From Atrina japonica (lineage: Eukaryota > Mollusca > Bivalvia > Pterioida > Pinnidae), in the NCBI GenBank assembly GCA_030159075.1, contig BROG01000530.1:331001-395000 (forward strand): 64,000 bases of DNA, given 5' to 3'. A model generated the notes under the pieces. That model saw only the letters and a list, made by a program, of their open reading frames with translations, made no database searches and was not told the origin of the DNA. Positions within the stretch are counted from its first letter, which is position 1. Each line of letters starts with the position of its first letter. The position numbers and the translations under genes are program-made. This document shows positions 25,192-37,854 of this stretch, piece by piece.

Positions 25192-26429
25192 CGATGAATG
25201 TGTAATGTATGATCACCGGGTCATCAGCTTTTGGTCGATGTAATATTTCACTTTGTTTGTTTCCTTTCCATGATGTCACTCAAAAAGCAGATGTGCTTTC
25301 CAGAAACAGTAATATATGAAATGCATGTTTTTATCACTGTCAAATGGATAGAAGGTAGACTTTAACCTTATAATGATAGGGATATAAATCGATTTAACCT
25401 CGTATCGGGTCAGTAAATACGATATCAGGTACCAATGTGAAACCAAAATGGATTATGATGATCCGGAAGCCACTGAACTGGTAATATTTCCCTCCGCACC
25501 TGCACTCTTTTGCATTTACAAAAGATATATGTTTCATCTTCATACAACCTATGACACTTACACATTGTATGTGTAATGTTATACTATTGTATGAAGTGTA
25601 GGAAACAAAATGATTGTAATAATTAATGCTGCTGTAGGAAAATTTGAATGAGTTTAAGGATATCGCTTGTGTTGCAGCTTGATTGAACTAATTCAGCTTT
25701 TGAGCATTTGACATGGTATTGACCCGTGTTATTCTAATAGTATGTTCACACTTATTTTGTGTACATTTGAACCATACATTCTTGCCTTCACCTGTCTGTT
25801 GAAATACATACACTATATACGTTGTTATTTTTATATTGGCTCTCTAACATAGTAATACATAACTTTATGCGTTATTGAAACAAACAATATGACATTTGGT
25901 TAATGAATTAATAAATATAGTTATGCATGAACTGATGGCAGGTTTTATATGGCATTTGTCCTTTGTAAGATAACGTTATGTGGAATCATGCCAAGTTACA
26001 TATGGCATTTTTCAAAATCCTCATAAGTACCATACCCGGTACTATAAGTCTTGTCTGAGACCAGACGTCCAGCGTCCAGCTGCTCATTCACTTGATAATT
26101 GTTTTTACAGGTAGAGTACATATATTGATTCATAGATACTCCCAGAATGTTTCACAGGTAGGAGACATGTATTTGTTTTTTCATCAATACTCTCAAAATG
26201 TTTGTGGCAATAAAGATGCGTTTCAAGCAGCATTAGCTGTGTTTATCAAAAACAATTATTTCGAGTTTACCACTCGTACTTGATAAAAATCAGCAAAAAA
26301 ATCATATATTTCTATAAACAATGTATTTTGTGAATACAAGTTCAGATCCAGTGTTCATATACAAATAGTAAGGTTGAGTTAATCAATTGCAATTGGGTAA
26401 ATGCCAAACCTGATTTCTTAAGCAATTTG

Positions 26430-26430
<1 letters not shown>
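25191..26430. other. No gene recognised
   Basis: A loose duplication of an ATTCATAGATACTCCCAGAATGTTT-type segment occurs at ~26130 and ~26185 (TCAATACTCTCAAAATGTTT). Nothing else. Confidence 0.4.

Positions 26431-26431
<1 letters not shown>

Positions 26432-26500
<69 letters not shown>
26432..26500. repeat. (TA)n then (TAGA)n microsatellites
   Basis: About 30 bp of TA, a GTATGTATA spacer, then seven TAGA units. It borders the 45-bp minisatellite directly. Confidence 0.95.
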
Positions 26501-26504
26501 CTGG

Positions 26505-27750
26505 AATGTATAAAAAAGAATTATATACAACTGTCACACTAGGATATTGGAATGTATAAAAAGACCTGGATAAAACTGTCATGTAGATACTGGAATGTAT
26601 AAAGATACTTAGATACAACTGTCACGTACAGATACTGGATTGTATGAAAACGGATTATATAGAACTGTCACGTAAAGATACTGGAATGTATAAAGATAGA
26701 TACAACTGTCACGTACATATACGGGAATTTATCATCTAAACAAAGATACAGTTGTCACGTAGATACAGGAATGTATACAGCTACTTAGATACAAACGGCA
26801 AATTAGCAACTAAGCTATACGACAAATGCGACGATTTCGGCTTTCCCATCGTAAATTTTCCACATTTAATAAGTAATTTCTCTCAGTCAACTGCATTAAG
26901 AGTTTATATTTCACAAATGAACCGATATGCCAGGGCGTTTACAACATATGAAGATTTCATATACAGAGATAAACTACTCACTGACAAATTATTGACACAG
27001 GGATATCGAAAAACCGCGTTTAATGTCAACGTTCCGCAAATTTTACGGTCGGTATAATAGTCTTGTTTGCGTTTACTCTGTTTCGCTGGGTGAAATGTTG
27101 AATGTATAAAGAGACTTTGATACAACTGTCACGTACAGATACTGGAATGTACCATCTGAACTAAGATACAACTGCCACGTATGGATCCCGGAATGTATAA
27201 AAAATAAAATCAGATATTACAGTCATGTACAGAAACTGGATTGTATACAAAGAATTAGAGGCAACTGTCACGTAGAAATACTGGAATGTATAAAATAAAA
27301 TTAGATACTGTCAAGATATATAAGAATTAGATACAACTGTCACGTACGTATACTGGAATGTATAAAAAGAATTAGATATAACTGTTACGTACAGATACTG
27401 GAATGTATAAAAATAAAATTAGTTACTGTCAAGATATGTAAGAATTAGATACAACTGTCACGTACGTATACTGGAATGTATAAACAGAATTAGATACAAC
27501 TGTCACATACAGATACTGGAATGTATAACTGTTACGTACAGATACTGGAATGTACAAAAAAGAATTAGATACAACTGTCTCGCACCAGTACTGAAATTTT
27601 GTGAAATAAAATTAGATACTGTCGAGTACAAAAACTGGAATGTATACAATCAATTAGATGCAATGTTTACGTAGAGATAATGGAATGTATAAAAAAAAGA
27701 GTTAGATGCATCGGTTACGTACAGATACTGGAATGAATGAAAATTAGGAT
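26505..27750. repeat. 45-bp minisatellite, diverged, interrupted by a PLE fragment
   Basis: The unit pattern is GATACTGGAATGTATAAAAA, GAATTAGATACAACTGTCAC, GTACA (45 bp). About 20 units of variable length and similarity are visible. Units flank the PLE fragment at 26795-27103 on both sides. Confidence 0.9.
26795..27103 (+). mobile_element. Internal PLE ORF fragment embedded in the minisatellite
   Basis: The frame begins TNGKLATKLYDKCDDFGFPI, continues with VYISQMNRYARAFTTYEDF and LLTDKLLTQGY, then shifts by one A (CGAAAAACCGCG). It stops matching at GGTGAAATGTTGA, before the PLE stop codon and tail. Both ends are cut and pass directly into minisatellite units, which is not how a normal 5'-truncated insertion looks. 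Confidence 0.88.
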
Positions 27751-29219
27751 TAGGTCGATTTATCTTGATTGTTTGTAAATAATGCTACTAAAATAACACG
27801 TCGGATGTTAAACAAAACAAGAAGTTGAAGATGAAATATGTATGGTTTTATCACATTTCATGTAATGCAGTTCATTAATTATTCGATCAGTTAGCGAGTG
27901 TCTGTTCAACTGACTGCATGCCTATTTGCGGACAGAACTGTTGTGCTCAGGATGTGTAAAGACAAATTGACAATAAATTCTGAAAGTTTGAAGTATCATC
28001 TATTTTTTGTTGTTGAAATAAATATTTTCATCGATTGTTAAATTTGATATCTTGTCCCTTTCCTTTGTTGCAAATGCCTAAACTCTTACGTGTTCGTTTT
28101 TATGGATCCTGGAGCATAACTTATTATGCACTTCACGCTGTGTATTCGTTTATGAACATTAGGGTTTTCGATGCTACCTTTTAATTAATGTGCGTCATGC
28201 CACCCGAAATCAATAACATATGAATCACTGACATCAAAAACGTCAATTACGTTAGATTGTAAGCTACCGTGCAAGATTGCAGTATGATTTTATGACATTA
28301 ATCCGGGTACATTTAAAAATCATATCTCTCTAAATCCCACTGAAAGCGAGATTAAATCGAGACACGTTGTGTCATTAAAAGTGAACGTAACAGCTATTGG
28401 GGCTTATTGGTAATGTTACTAGGTTACCGGGGTTTGACTCATTTCAAAACCTAATGTACCTTGTTAAAATGCATTTTCCATTTAATCTTAATGTATCTTT
28501 GTCCATCGTTTGTTTGGTATGACTCAAATTTAATTATTCTATGGTTTTCATTAACAAATATCTGCAACAATACAAAAAATAGTTGCAGTCATTACCGCAA
28601 TAATTTTGTCATAAAATGAGGACCACAATCCATACTGTAAATAGAAACAATGTCCCTCGTGTGCTCGACATTTAATGTCTTTTTTCAATGCTGTCATACA
28701 AACAATGCTGCATTGAAATAGATCATAATGATACAAGATGGTGATTTATTTTTCATTATCCAACGTAATGACTAAACTTAAGCTCTTGACACATCTTAAA
28801 TGACTCAGAAAAGTATAACTTTCATAAACGTGTAACATGAGGGATTTTACAGAATATAACCAGCGCGTTATACATGTTAGGTTTCTCATAAATGAAGAAC
28901 GCGAATCTAAGATCATATAATGTGATTGAAATGTTAATAACAATTTTAAAAGCTGCCAAACAAACTTGATACGAAAGTAGAGCTGAAATCTCCAAACTGT
29001 CTAAATACATATGAATAAACGTTTCAACAATCTTCGAAAACGAAAAAGTATTGACATGCATTGCCTGAGTTCATATTAGAACTAAATATCAAAATAACAG
29101 TTGGAGATTTAAGCCTCCCAGATAGAAAATTAGGGAGTATTTTTTCTGTTTATCATTTTATCTGTCTGCTTCTAACATTCCGTTAAATAATTTGAATTTC
29201 TTTCCTAAAATTTAAATAA
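27751..29219. other. No gene recognised
   Basis: AT-rich with small frames only; no tandem or mobile structure noticed. Confidence 0.5.
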
Positions 29220-29450
29220 TACCTGACATGATGCTGTATATATCATAAACAAAATAACAGAATAATAGTTTTGCAAAAAGGTCATAACAAAATGCTTAAG
29301 ACGATCGTTTCTGCCATTAAAACTTCATCAGTTGAGTTCGAATAAATAGTAAATGTAAAGTTCTGAAACAGAAAGTTATATCATACAAAGTCAAATAATA
29401 AACATGTATGCATTTTCAAATCCGTGTAAGAGAAAAAACTGTAAAAAAAA
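29220..29450 (-). repeat. Dispersed repeat R1, near full-length copy
   Basis: CTTAAGACGATCGTTTCTGC, ACTTCATCAGTTGAGTTCGA and TTTTCAAATCCGTGTAAGAG follow the R1 order in reverse. Confidence 0.7.
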
Positions 29451-29474
29451 TACTATTTAGAATTTGTATATACT

Positions 29475-29730
29475 AAAACCCATATAACCTGGCAGTCTTG
29501 TGAACCCTTTCTTGACCTGGACGAGTTAGGTTATAAAGCATATCTTTAAAATTAAACTGACTAGAGTAATCGTTCCTACTTGTCACCATACATAAGAGGG
29601 TATCCAGTGAAGAATAAAACGTTTATCCCGTGCAGCTTGTCATAACCGGAAATTGAGAAGAATCATCCGTATGATAATCAAAATGTTACTCCACCCCGCC
29701 ATCTTATGTGAATTGAACAATACTAATGAT
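29475..29730 (-). repeat. Dispersed repeat R2
   Basis: GTGAACCCTTTCTTGACCTG, GTTCCTACTTGTCACCATAC, AATAAAACGTTTATCCCGTG and CACCCCGCCATCTTATGTGA are the reverse complement of blocks in 38560-38820, in the same order. No protein frame or clear TIR was seen. Confidence 0.8.
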
Positions 29731-30969
29731 ATCGAATATGTCCAAAATCATGGAACTTCAAAATCTTTATAATCTTGGGTATCGGTCTCTACAGCATATC
29801 TTGTTATCTCCAGCTTTGTTAACCCTCTTCTGTTAATTAATTCAAATTCAGTCTATTTTGGAATTGACTTTGTCCAACTGTACATTTTTACACGGTATAT
29901 ATTGTCCAATTGTACGTACAAGGTGTTTTGTTTTTGAGACAGTGTTTTCAAGTAGAAATGTTTTGTATGTTGTTCTTTTAGAAATAACTAAAAGAAAAAA
30001 ACTGGATCACACTGATGGAAGAAGCCAGTAATATTTTGTGAAGGAAGCCATAAACTGTAAAACATCAGGATAGCGAAATCTAAGTAAACAGAACTCCTTC
30101 AATGAGATGGCGAAAATCAACATCATATACAAAATCGAGTCCGTGTTTCAAATCTTTTCTGTTTTCAAAACGTCAAAAATGACAGAAAGAGTTATTCTGG
30201 TTGTGTTTTGTCTGGAAGAATATATGGGATTCCAATTGTCTTACCAAGTAGTATAGTAATTATTCCCTCAAATTTCTAAGATGTCAAAGGTCAACGCTGA
30301 TCAATCTTCTAACCTTAACCTCCTCAGTGAACATATCACAACAGATGTTGAAACTAAAAATGCATTATAAACTGCGTCAGTGTGAATGAGAAAAAGGAAT
30401 TTGGAATTTTAGGTTCTGATATGTTTAGAATTCTCTACACAACAGTCATTAAGATCGAAATTCTGTTTAAATTTGTCCAGTTGAGTCTTTTTGGTGTCCG
30501 TCAAATAACTTATACTTTTGTCTTAAATTCTAAACATATGTGGTATGTATCTAGGATTATGGTCTCATTCGACAATATTTTCCTGAATTATCGAACTTCG
30601 AAATATCAACGAATAGTTAACCTCTCAGGTTTAGCGTTTATAAAACACACCTTGTTCCATAGTTTGGAAGAAAATCCAACACCTATGACTTCGAAAAAGA
30701 TTACAGACTCTGCAAATATAATGTCATATTCCCAGAAACGATCATTTTAGAACACAATAACAGTATAATATATATTAGATATTGTTATGCCATATCTATA
30801 AAACACAAAGATTGCACATTGGTTTTAAAAATATGATTTATCTACATTGGCGTGCTTTGAAAAATAAAAACTATCCCAAAATGGCGCCCAGGAAGTTTAA
30901 ACTGTTGATTGTCGATGACGAGTGCTAATCATAATTTTATTGAAAGGTTTGAATTGAATTAACCGTACC
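29731..30969. other. No gene supported
   Basis: A 122-codon plus-strand frame (30382-30750) has no recognised domain, no family-like motif and AT-driven composition. I treat it as chance. Confidence 0.4.
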
Positions 30970-31165
30970 GTGACAGTGGTTACTCTTAGACGGATTTCGG
31001 CTATACTTTCAGATTTAATATTTGGCCTTGTATGATACAACTTTCTCTTTAGAAAATATATATGCAGTTTAAAATTGGAGCTCAATTGATGAAGTCTTAT
31101 TAACAGAAACGATCGTCTTGAGCATTATAACTTTGGTATTATGTTTATAATATTTAAAATTCGCC
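30970..31165 (+). repeat. Dispersed repeat R1, near full-length reference copy
   Basis: Runs from GTGGTTACTCTTAGACGGAT through GGCCTTGTATGATACAACTT, GAGCTCAATTGATGAAGTCT and ACGATCGTCTTGAGCATTAT to GGTATTATGTTTATAATATT. This copy sets the plus orientation. Confidence 0.75.
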
Positions 31166-31629
31166 ACGTATTTCCGAATTCCTCTGTATCAGAGCTAATG
31201 TGTTGATGAACGTTGATGATATATTTGTCTATGGTTTGTCGCTTTTTTCAGCTACAAAGTACATTATGGGTTCTTCTGTTTTGTCAAATAGTAATTTTTC
31301 AATTGTATGACATGATCCAATTTAACATTTCAGTCAATGAGTATTTTGCCATGATACGTGACAGAAACTTTGGGAGGTACATAAACATGAAAGTCCCCGT
31401 GTTATGTAAATTATGTATAAATGCTATCTATGTGTGTTCATGTAGACTTCTCAGTGTCATTACACCACGACGCACATAAAGTCGCCACAGCGAGACTAAT
31501 TCTAATTTTTAAACTATGAAACATAAAAGTAGGATAATCATTATACAAAACACAAAGATTACAACGAACGGCACTTTCTCAAATCGTTGTTTTTATGGAC
31601 TGTGATCTAGATAAATGCACTAATAGATA
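31166..31629. other. No gene recognised
   Basis: An 88-codon plus frame (31213-31479) is unassigned and probably chance. Confidence 0.4.
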
Positions 31630-31719
31630 TTAACCCTTCCATCTCTATATACCACATCAGACTGGTCTAGACAATAGAACAGAAAGTACCATTCAAAAAC
31701 GTGGGGGTGAAAGAGTAAA
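31630..31719. mobile_element. 90-bp MITE-like element, copy 2
   Basis: TTAACCCTTCCATCTCTATA at the left, GGGGGTGAAAGAGTAA at the right, and CAGACTGGTCTAGACAATAG in the centre. Confidence 0.7.
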
Positions 31720-32962
31720 GCCCAATGTTTTGTACACTGTTAGTTTTATGTTGTTGACAACCGCCTCAATTCGACATTTGGGTATTATATGTCATCTGTT
31801 TAAACCAGGTTTGACGTGAGCTCTTATAAAGCAATTTGAAGACCTCCATAATCAGCATTTTTGTGCCAGATAACTTCATGTAGCCTTCCTTATAAGGAAT
31901 TAACGTGAACATCTATTTGTTTATACCTTACATAAACTATTTACCAGTGTACTAAACATTTTCAGATAATTTTTCTAATTCATATCTGTATTATTCGTGC
32001 TGATGATCAGAGCCATAATCATTGGACCTTTTCATTTCATTTATCAAAATATTGAAATATTATTAACTGCACAAAGGATGCGCTTTTAAAATTCACTCTG
32101 TCAGGATTAAGATAATTTACGATCATCTTGGATTTCGTTATCTATAAATACAGTGACATTCTTCTTGTTCGATCGTACAAGATTATTTTGATATCATTAA
32201 GAATGTGATTAAGCAATTACTCGTATATCAACAATTATGACATTAAGGTCAAACGGTACGATACCTGAGAACACTTCAAACTTAACCATTACTGCCAATC
32301 AATCTTCGCACGTCTGCTTTGTTAAATATATACTTTTGTAAAAACAGAATCATCTAGTCATTCTATATATCCTTCTGTATACTGAAAATATGGATTACAA
32401 TGTCGATCAACCTGGCGTAAAATTCCTCTAGAATTAATATCATAAAGAACCAAATTGAAAAGTATTGTGCTGATGTCTGGAATGTTTGAGGTACATACAT
32501 TGGAATTAAGACAGACGTTTATTGTGTACGGTGTTTGTATATTTCTGTAGGCTTGACCCATTTTAACACCATTATGTCTAAATATAAGTTCTTTTGTTCT
32601 TAAGCATATTAATATATAAACTGAAGATACACCTGGTTAGTTATAAATACTCGTAAATTACTAAGCAAAATTAATAAAGAAATAAAAAGATCAGGTGTCA
32701 CTACACACATCAATCATGCAAACATTTGTCACAAAAAAACACCAATAGACCCTCTTTCAATGAGCTGCCGTCATGTAGTTTTGGGCAACAAAATAATATC
32801 TGAATAATACATAATTATGTTTAATAAATATATCTGTGTTAAATTAATTTTGTGAAAAGTTGAAAACATGTAAGTGCACGTGCAGTACCAAATAATTTGA
32901 ATTTTCAACTTATGCAAATATCTTCATTGTCTCGAAGGACCCTTTTCGTTTTCGTTTGACGC
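31720..32962. other. No gene recognised
   Basis: AT-rich, short frames only. Confidence 0.5.
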
Positions 32963-33026
32963 GTCTATCTCTCTCTTTCTATCTTTCTTTCTTTCTCTCT
33001 CTCCCCCCTCTCTCTCTCTCTCTCTT
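32963..33026. repeat. CT-rich low-complexity tract
   Basis: Polypyrimidine run of CTCT and CTTT units with one CCCCCC interruption. Confidence 0.9.
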
Positions 33027-33567
33027 AATATTCATAAAGTAGAAATTGCGATATCAGTTTATCATAGTTTGAAATATGTGGTATTGTTACACAGATATGC
33101 CATTTTAGAACATTTTATAACTTCTATAAATAATTCTGCACGCAAAATCACTTTTTCATATTAATTATCTCTGCATTTCTATCATACCTTCACGACATCG
33201 TATAGTAAGATGAGGTTTTATTCGAGAAATATGTTTATGTATATGAATTTCTTTTATTCATTTGTAAGTAATTCCAGGATATAGATATCATTTAGATGAT
33301 CTATAACAAGTTATATGACATAGGAAATATCAATGTTGTCTCATTTCACATCTTTCTGAAAAGATATTTGAAATATCATTCAGTGTGGTAAATAATACAC
33401 AGGAAACCGCTGTAAGCACATTTATATTGTCACGAGTATGAAGATGAGAACAGAAAATATATATACGTCTATACACTTACCACGGGGATCAAATCAGTAC
33501 CAGTGCTACCCGATTCTAGTCGTTCGGATGGAACTAAAATCTAGGTCACCTGTAACAGAATGTCCAA

Positions 33568-34318
33568 GGTCGGTATTCATAAAAATTCTTAGTTCATTCT
33601 TAATTAACTTGTTTTACTTAAGTGAATAAGCAATTTCTTAAATGTTGGTGAATTTCTTAAGTTTGATTTATAAACTCATAAATAATTGAACTTATTCCCG
33701 TGTTTGACCTCTATAATGCATACATCTCTGCATGCGGCTCTTAGATGGAATTCGGTTTTATGTTTAGATTTATTTTTTGGCCTTGTCCGATACCACTTTC
33801 TCTTCAGAAAATCTTTTTAAAATTGTAGCTCAACTGATGAAATCTAATTGACAAAACCGATCATCTCGGGCATTATAACTTTGGTATTTTGTCTATGATA
33901 TTCATTCAACCTCCTGTGTACACGCGGGGATGGGAGATACGCGTAAAAGCGTTTAAAGGTTTTGTCACCGTCTCCAAAGCATTCTTCGTCAGTATGGATG
34001 AAATCTTTATTCCGAGCTTTCTTACAATTATTGTAAGAATGTTTAAGAATGATGAAAAAACCACACCGTCATCTTGAGTTTCATTCGATTTATTCACGCT
34101 CTGGTTGATACCAAATTGATGTTTTTGGTTGTTAAAATCTATTTACAGTCTGTATTTCCCGGATTTCCCCATGGTAACGTACTAAGTATTACTTAGCTAA
34201 TAATCACTCTTAGCATATTTGTTAATTTCACTTAAGAATTATTTTTTAGCTAAGAATTTATTTTTTACTTAAGGGTTACTTTAAGTATAAAACATTAGAA
34301 TCTTTATGAATATCGACC
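33568..34318. mobile_element. ~750-bp element with terminal inverted repeats, containing a nested R1
   Basis: The left end is GGTCGGTATTCATAAAAATT. The right end, reverse-complemented, is GGTCGATATTCATAAAGATT. Inner TTCTTAAGT and ACTTAAGAAT-type motifs also face each other. An R1 copy lies at 33725-33905. No transposase. Likely a non-autonomous DNA element, named only by structure. Confidence 0.75.
33725..33905 (+). repeat. Dispersed repeat R1, nested copy
   Basis: GGCTCTTAGATGGAATTCGG, GGCCTTGTCCGATACCACTT, TAGCTCAACTGATGAAATCT and ATTATAACTTTGGTATTTTG follow the R1 order. Confidence 0.72.
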
Positions 34319-35214
34319 AAAAACTCTGTGACAGTGCTTATGTACCAGGAGTTAGCATTGGCAAACCAGGATCATCGATATTTTGAAAACCAATGAATTA
34401 AAGCACTTTTGTCTTTTCATTTATTATAGCTCTGCAGTGCGCATTAAGGTGCATATTGTGCGTGTACAATCGTATGTAAGAAAACGAACCAAGATCGATA
34501 ACCATTTCAATCCACGTTGATATATATCACTTGTAAATTGCATATATACTTACCACGGATATTGACCTACGTATGTATGTCTAAAAATGCAAATGTATTT
34601 CTAAGACAATACAATTTCACTTCGTGTGATGAAAACATATCATTAAGATTCCAGAGTGGCTCTTACGGCATTGGTATTAGCATAGGCATCAAGCTTTTTC
34701 TAAACAAATTATCCTGATAAATTCACGCGTAACACGATAAAGTCGAATTAACCAAATTCGGAATCCCAATGATGACTACAATCTACCACCGAAGTATCAA
34801 TTTAATCCGCAATTATGTTGTTTGTAATAACAAAATTTCGTAAATGTTCTAATATATTTAACGTAATTGGTTTTTAAAATGAATGTTTTGTCAATTTTTA
34901 TTAACTATTCCACGCGAATCTTGTACACGGTAATCTAATTCATTCTAAACAGGAAATATCTTCGGTGATATGCTATAACAAGATCCTATGAACAAATTAA
35001 TCGTACTTGGATTATCTAAGATGAAGTGAAGTGGTAGTTCAAATGTTCTCTTTAACAGATTGTTGTAGGTAGAAAAAAAAACTTTTATTGCAGGTTAAAT
35101 CTATCTTTTTAGTAATTTACCTGATCATTTAGAAATATCTACGATTATTTAGAGCGAAATAAATAACAAAAACGTCTAACTTTCTGATTTGTATGTATTA
35201 TATAAATCACATGC
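34319..35214. other. No gene recognised
   Basis: AT-rich, nothing supported. Confidence 0.5.
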
Positions 35215-36050
35215 AGAGTCGTAGACTTGAAGAAGCAAAAATATTGAACTTTTTGCATGAATTCCATATGTATTATACAAGCCACTCGCAGTGTTTTTGA
35301 CGTAAATAAGCAAGACATCTAACTACCTGGACGGGATTCTTATGGATTATAAAAGTCACCCACAAAATGTATTAGACGTAAAGAAACCCAAGCTTCTAAC
35401 TTTTGACTTGTGCTTCATATTCATTATACAAGTCACCAGTGTCTTAAATCAACCTAGGTGTCTACCGTTTTACATTTATTTTTTATGGATTATAAAAGTC
35501 ATCCACAAGATGTCTGAGACGCAAACAACCTACGCGTCTAACTTTTACATCGGTTTCAGTCGATTTCACATGTAACCCCAAAGTGTCTTGAAAGCAAACA
35601 ACTAAGCGTCTAACATTTTATAAGTTTCATATGGATTAAGCATGTCACCCTCAAAGTGTCTTAAACAACCTAATCATCTAACTTTTACATATATTTTATA
35701 TTATGTAAGCACTATAAGCGTATACTTTTGTACATGGGTTTCATATGAATTTTACAGGTCAACCACAACGTGTCTTAGATGTAAGCACCATAAAGCGTAT
35801 ACTTTTGTACTTGGGTTTCATATGAATTTTACAAGTCAACCACAACGTGTCTTAGATGTAAGCACCATAAGCGTATACTTTTGTACTTGGGTTTCATATG
35901 AATTTTACAGGTCAACCACAACGTGTCTTAGATGTAAGCACCATAAGCGTATACTTTTGTACTTGGGTTTCATATGAATTTTACAAGTCAAACACAACGT
36001 GTCTTAGATGTAAGCACCATAAGCGTATATATATATATATATTTTACATC
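35215..36050 (+). repeat. 76-bp tandem repeat, ordered from degenerate to recent units
   Basis: GCGTATACTTTTGTAC occurs at 35718, 35795, 35871 and 35947, with GCGTATA at 36023 (spacing 77, 76, 76, 76); these units are nearly identical. To the left, six or seven diverged units keep the order TTTTACAT-TTTCATATGGATT-AAGTCACCC-AAAGTGTCTTA-GACGTAA. The open frames across it (35642-35977) are translated repeat. Confidence 0.93.
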
Positions 36051-36379
36051 GGTTTCACATGGACTGTAAGGGGCACTCACAAAGCGTAATACACACTATA
36101 GCTATTCATTCCGTCTTGTCTTAATTACCTTGATGTAGTTGTTGAAAATAATGCATTGCATTTAAGATAACATTTTGGGTTAAAAGGAATCATATAATGT
36201 TAGAATAACTAGAATTAGATTGCAATTCTGTATAAGAGTAGCTTGAAATTTAACATATTGAGTTAAATATGTATTTTAATTTATGACATCCATAGTTACG
36301 GGATCGCAGGTTTACTGCAAGGGTTTATTGATATAAACAGTTGAAGCAACAAGAGTAATTCAATATTTCAAATAATGAA

Positions 36380-36580
36380 ACATGGTGCATATAAAGTCAG
36401 AACGTAACAAGGTACATATAAAATTCGTAAATGTAACGTAACATGGTGCATATAAAGTCCTTTAAAGTTACGTAACAAGGTGCGTATAAAGTCCGTGAAG
36501 GTTCCGTAACAAGGTACATATAAAGTCCGTAAAAAAAACGTAACAAGGTGCATATAAAGTCCGAAAAAGTTACGTAAAAT
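36380..36580. repeat. 34-bp tandem repeat, about six units
   Basis: GGTRCATATAAAGTCC recurs at 36411, 36445, 36479, 36513 and 36547, each 34 bp apart, separated by GTAAAAGTTACGTAACAA-like spacers. Confidence 0.93.
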
Positions 36581-36654
36581 CAAGATTGTGACACCAACTT
36601 TCCATAGAGTAGTCAGTATCTGTATATGGAAAGATGTATAATATAGTTGCTTTT

Positions 36655-36723
36655 ATTCACGGGGATTTAATTTCGCTATATTCGCGGTAATAGAAAATCC
36701 CGCGAAATTAAATACCCGTGAAT
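36655..36723. repeat. Short inverted repeat (hairpin)
   Basis: ATTCACGGGGATTTAATTTC and GAAATTAAATACCCGTGAAT pair almost fully around a 25-bp loop with its own ATTCGCGGTAAT. A related AAACGCGAATATTTCTTCC lies near 36813. Confidence 0.8.
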
Positions 36724-37854
36724 ATAATACATTACATTTATAAAGTTTCAAAAAGATACTTCATAACCTATCTTGCGCGAAATGCAATACAAGTGAATAT
36801 GCTCCTCTCAGAAAAACGCGAATATTTCTTCCTGTGAAATTAAACAACCATACAATATGCTAGGCAGCTTTTATAATAATTTTTTAGACAAGCAAGATAT
36901 GCCATGTGATACAGATAAATTACTACTTAAATACGAAAAGTTGTCAATAGCAAGGCTGGTGTCATACTGACAGACTTCAAATAAAGTAGACAATCCTAGA
37001 ACGAAGTTTTAAAAAAATGTTTGGATATATCACAATCACTTAAGTATAAAAGATGTCAATGCTAACTAACAAAGCAGCGTCGATATTTCTAAATAGATTG
37101 GCTAAAGCTACTTTTATTTTTTCTGACTCAGATCTCCGTTATAACTTTGGTATTATGTTTATAATATTTCCAAAATATAAAATAGGTACACAGTGTATAG
37201 TCAAGTTCATTGAAAGACATGGTTTCTAAATATTGATTAAATTATAGATTGCTTCTTTTTTCCAAAAATAAAGTTTAAACTCTGTCTATCAAGAACGTAT
37301 ATTTCAAGGTCATCGGATAAAATTCATGCCTTGGGGCAGTATGCCATTACATATGTCTATGCAGCAACTGTAATTGTTGAAGAATAGAAAAAACTGTCAA
37401 GTTTATACATGCATATGCAACTGCCAAGGGTTATATTATGTACGGAAAATACCGACAGCCATGATTCATGAACTGATTTTGAAATCAAATATAAAACATA
37501 AGAGTTTTATCTTCGCTAACACAACCTGATGTTTACCATCACCAAATATTTCATATAAAGCTGGAAGCTTATCGCCATCAAATTTGTTCCTGTTTGAAAT
37601 AAAACTTGAAATAATCTTATCTATTTGCGTGGGCTGATATTGTTTTACAGAACCTGGGGAAAATTTAAGTAACTACAGCTTTCTTAAATTAATTATTTTC
37701 CCTTTGTAGTATAGCTATTTAGCAAATTGATTTCCTTAAGTGTCAAGTTCGGTTCATAGCTTCGTACTGGAATATTTTAAGGACCTAAATCACACAAACA
37801 TTAATGCCATTTTTGTTGGAACTTTTGAGACCATTGGTCAATTTAGGATAAACC
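36724..37854. other. No gene recognised
   Basis: Contains a small R1 end (37137-37170, GTTATAACTTTGGTATTATG). Otherwise unremarkable. Confidence 0.4.

Noticed and set aside
26505..27750. CRISPR-like regular spacing of short repeats
   Set aside because: The units are contiguous, with no unique spacers, and the genome is eukaryotic; it is a minisatellite. The same holds for 56260-59760.
30382..30750. 122-codon plus-strand frame
   Set aside because: No domain, no splice context, AT-driven residues (many I, F, N, S). Consistent with chance in AT-rich DNA.
35642..36089. Repetitive open frames (YEFYRSTTTCLRCKHHK-type)
   Set aside because: Translated 76-bp tandem repeat, with the same peptide in each unit.
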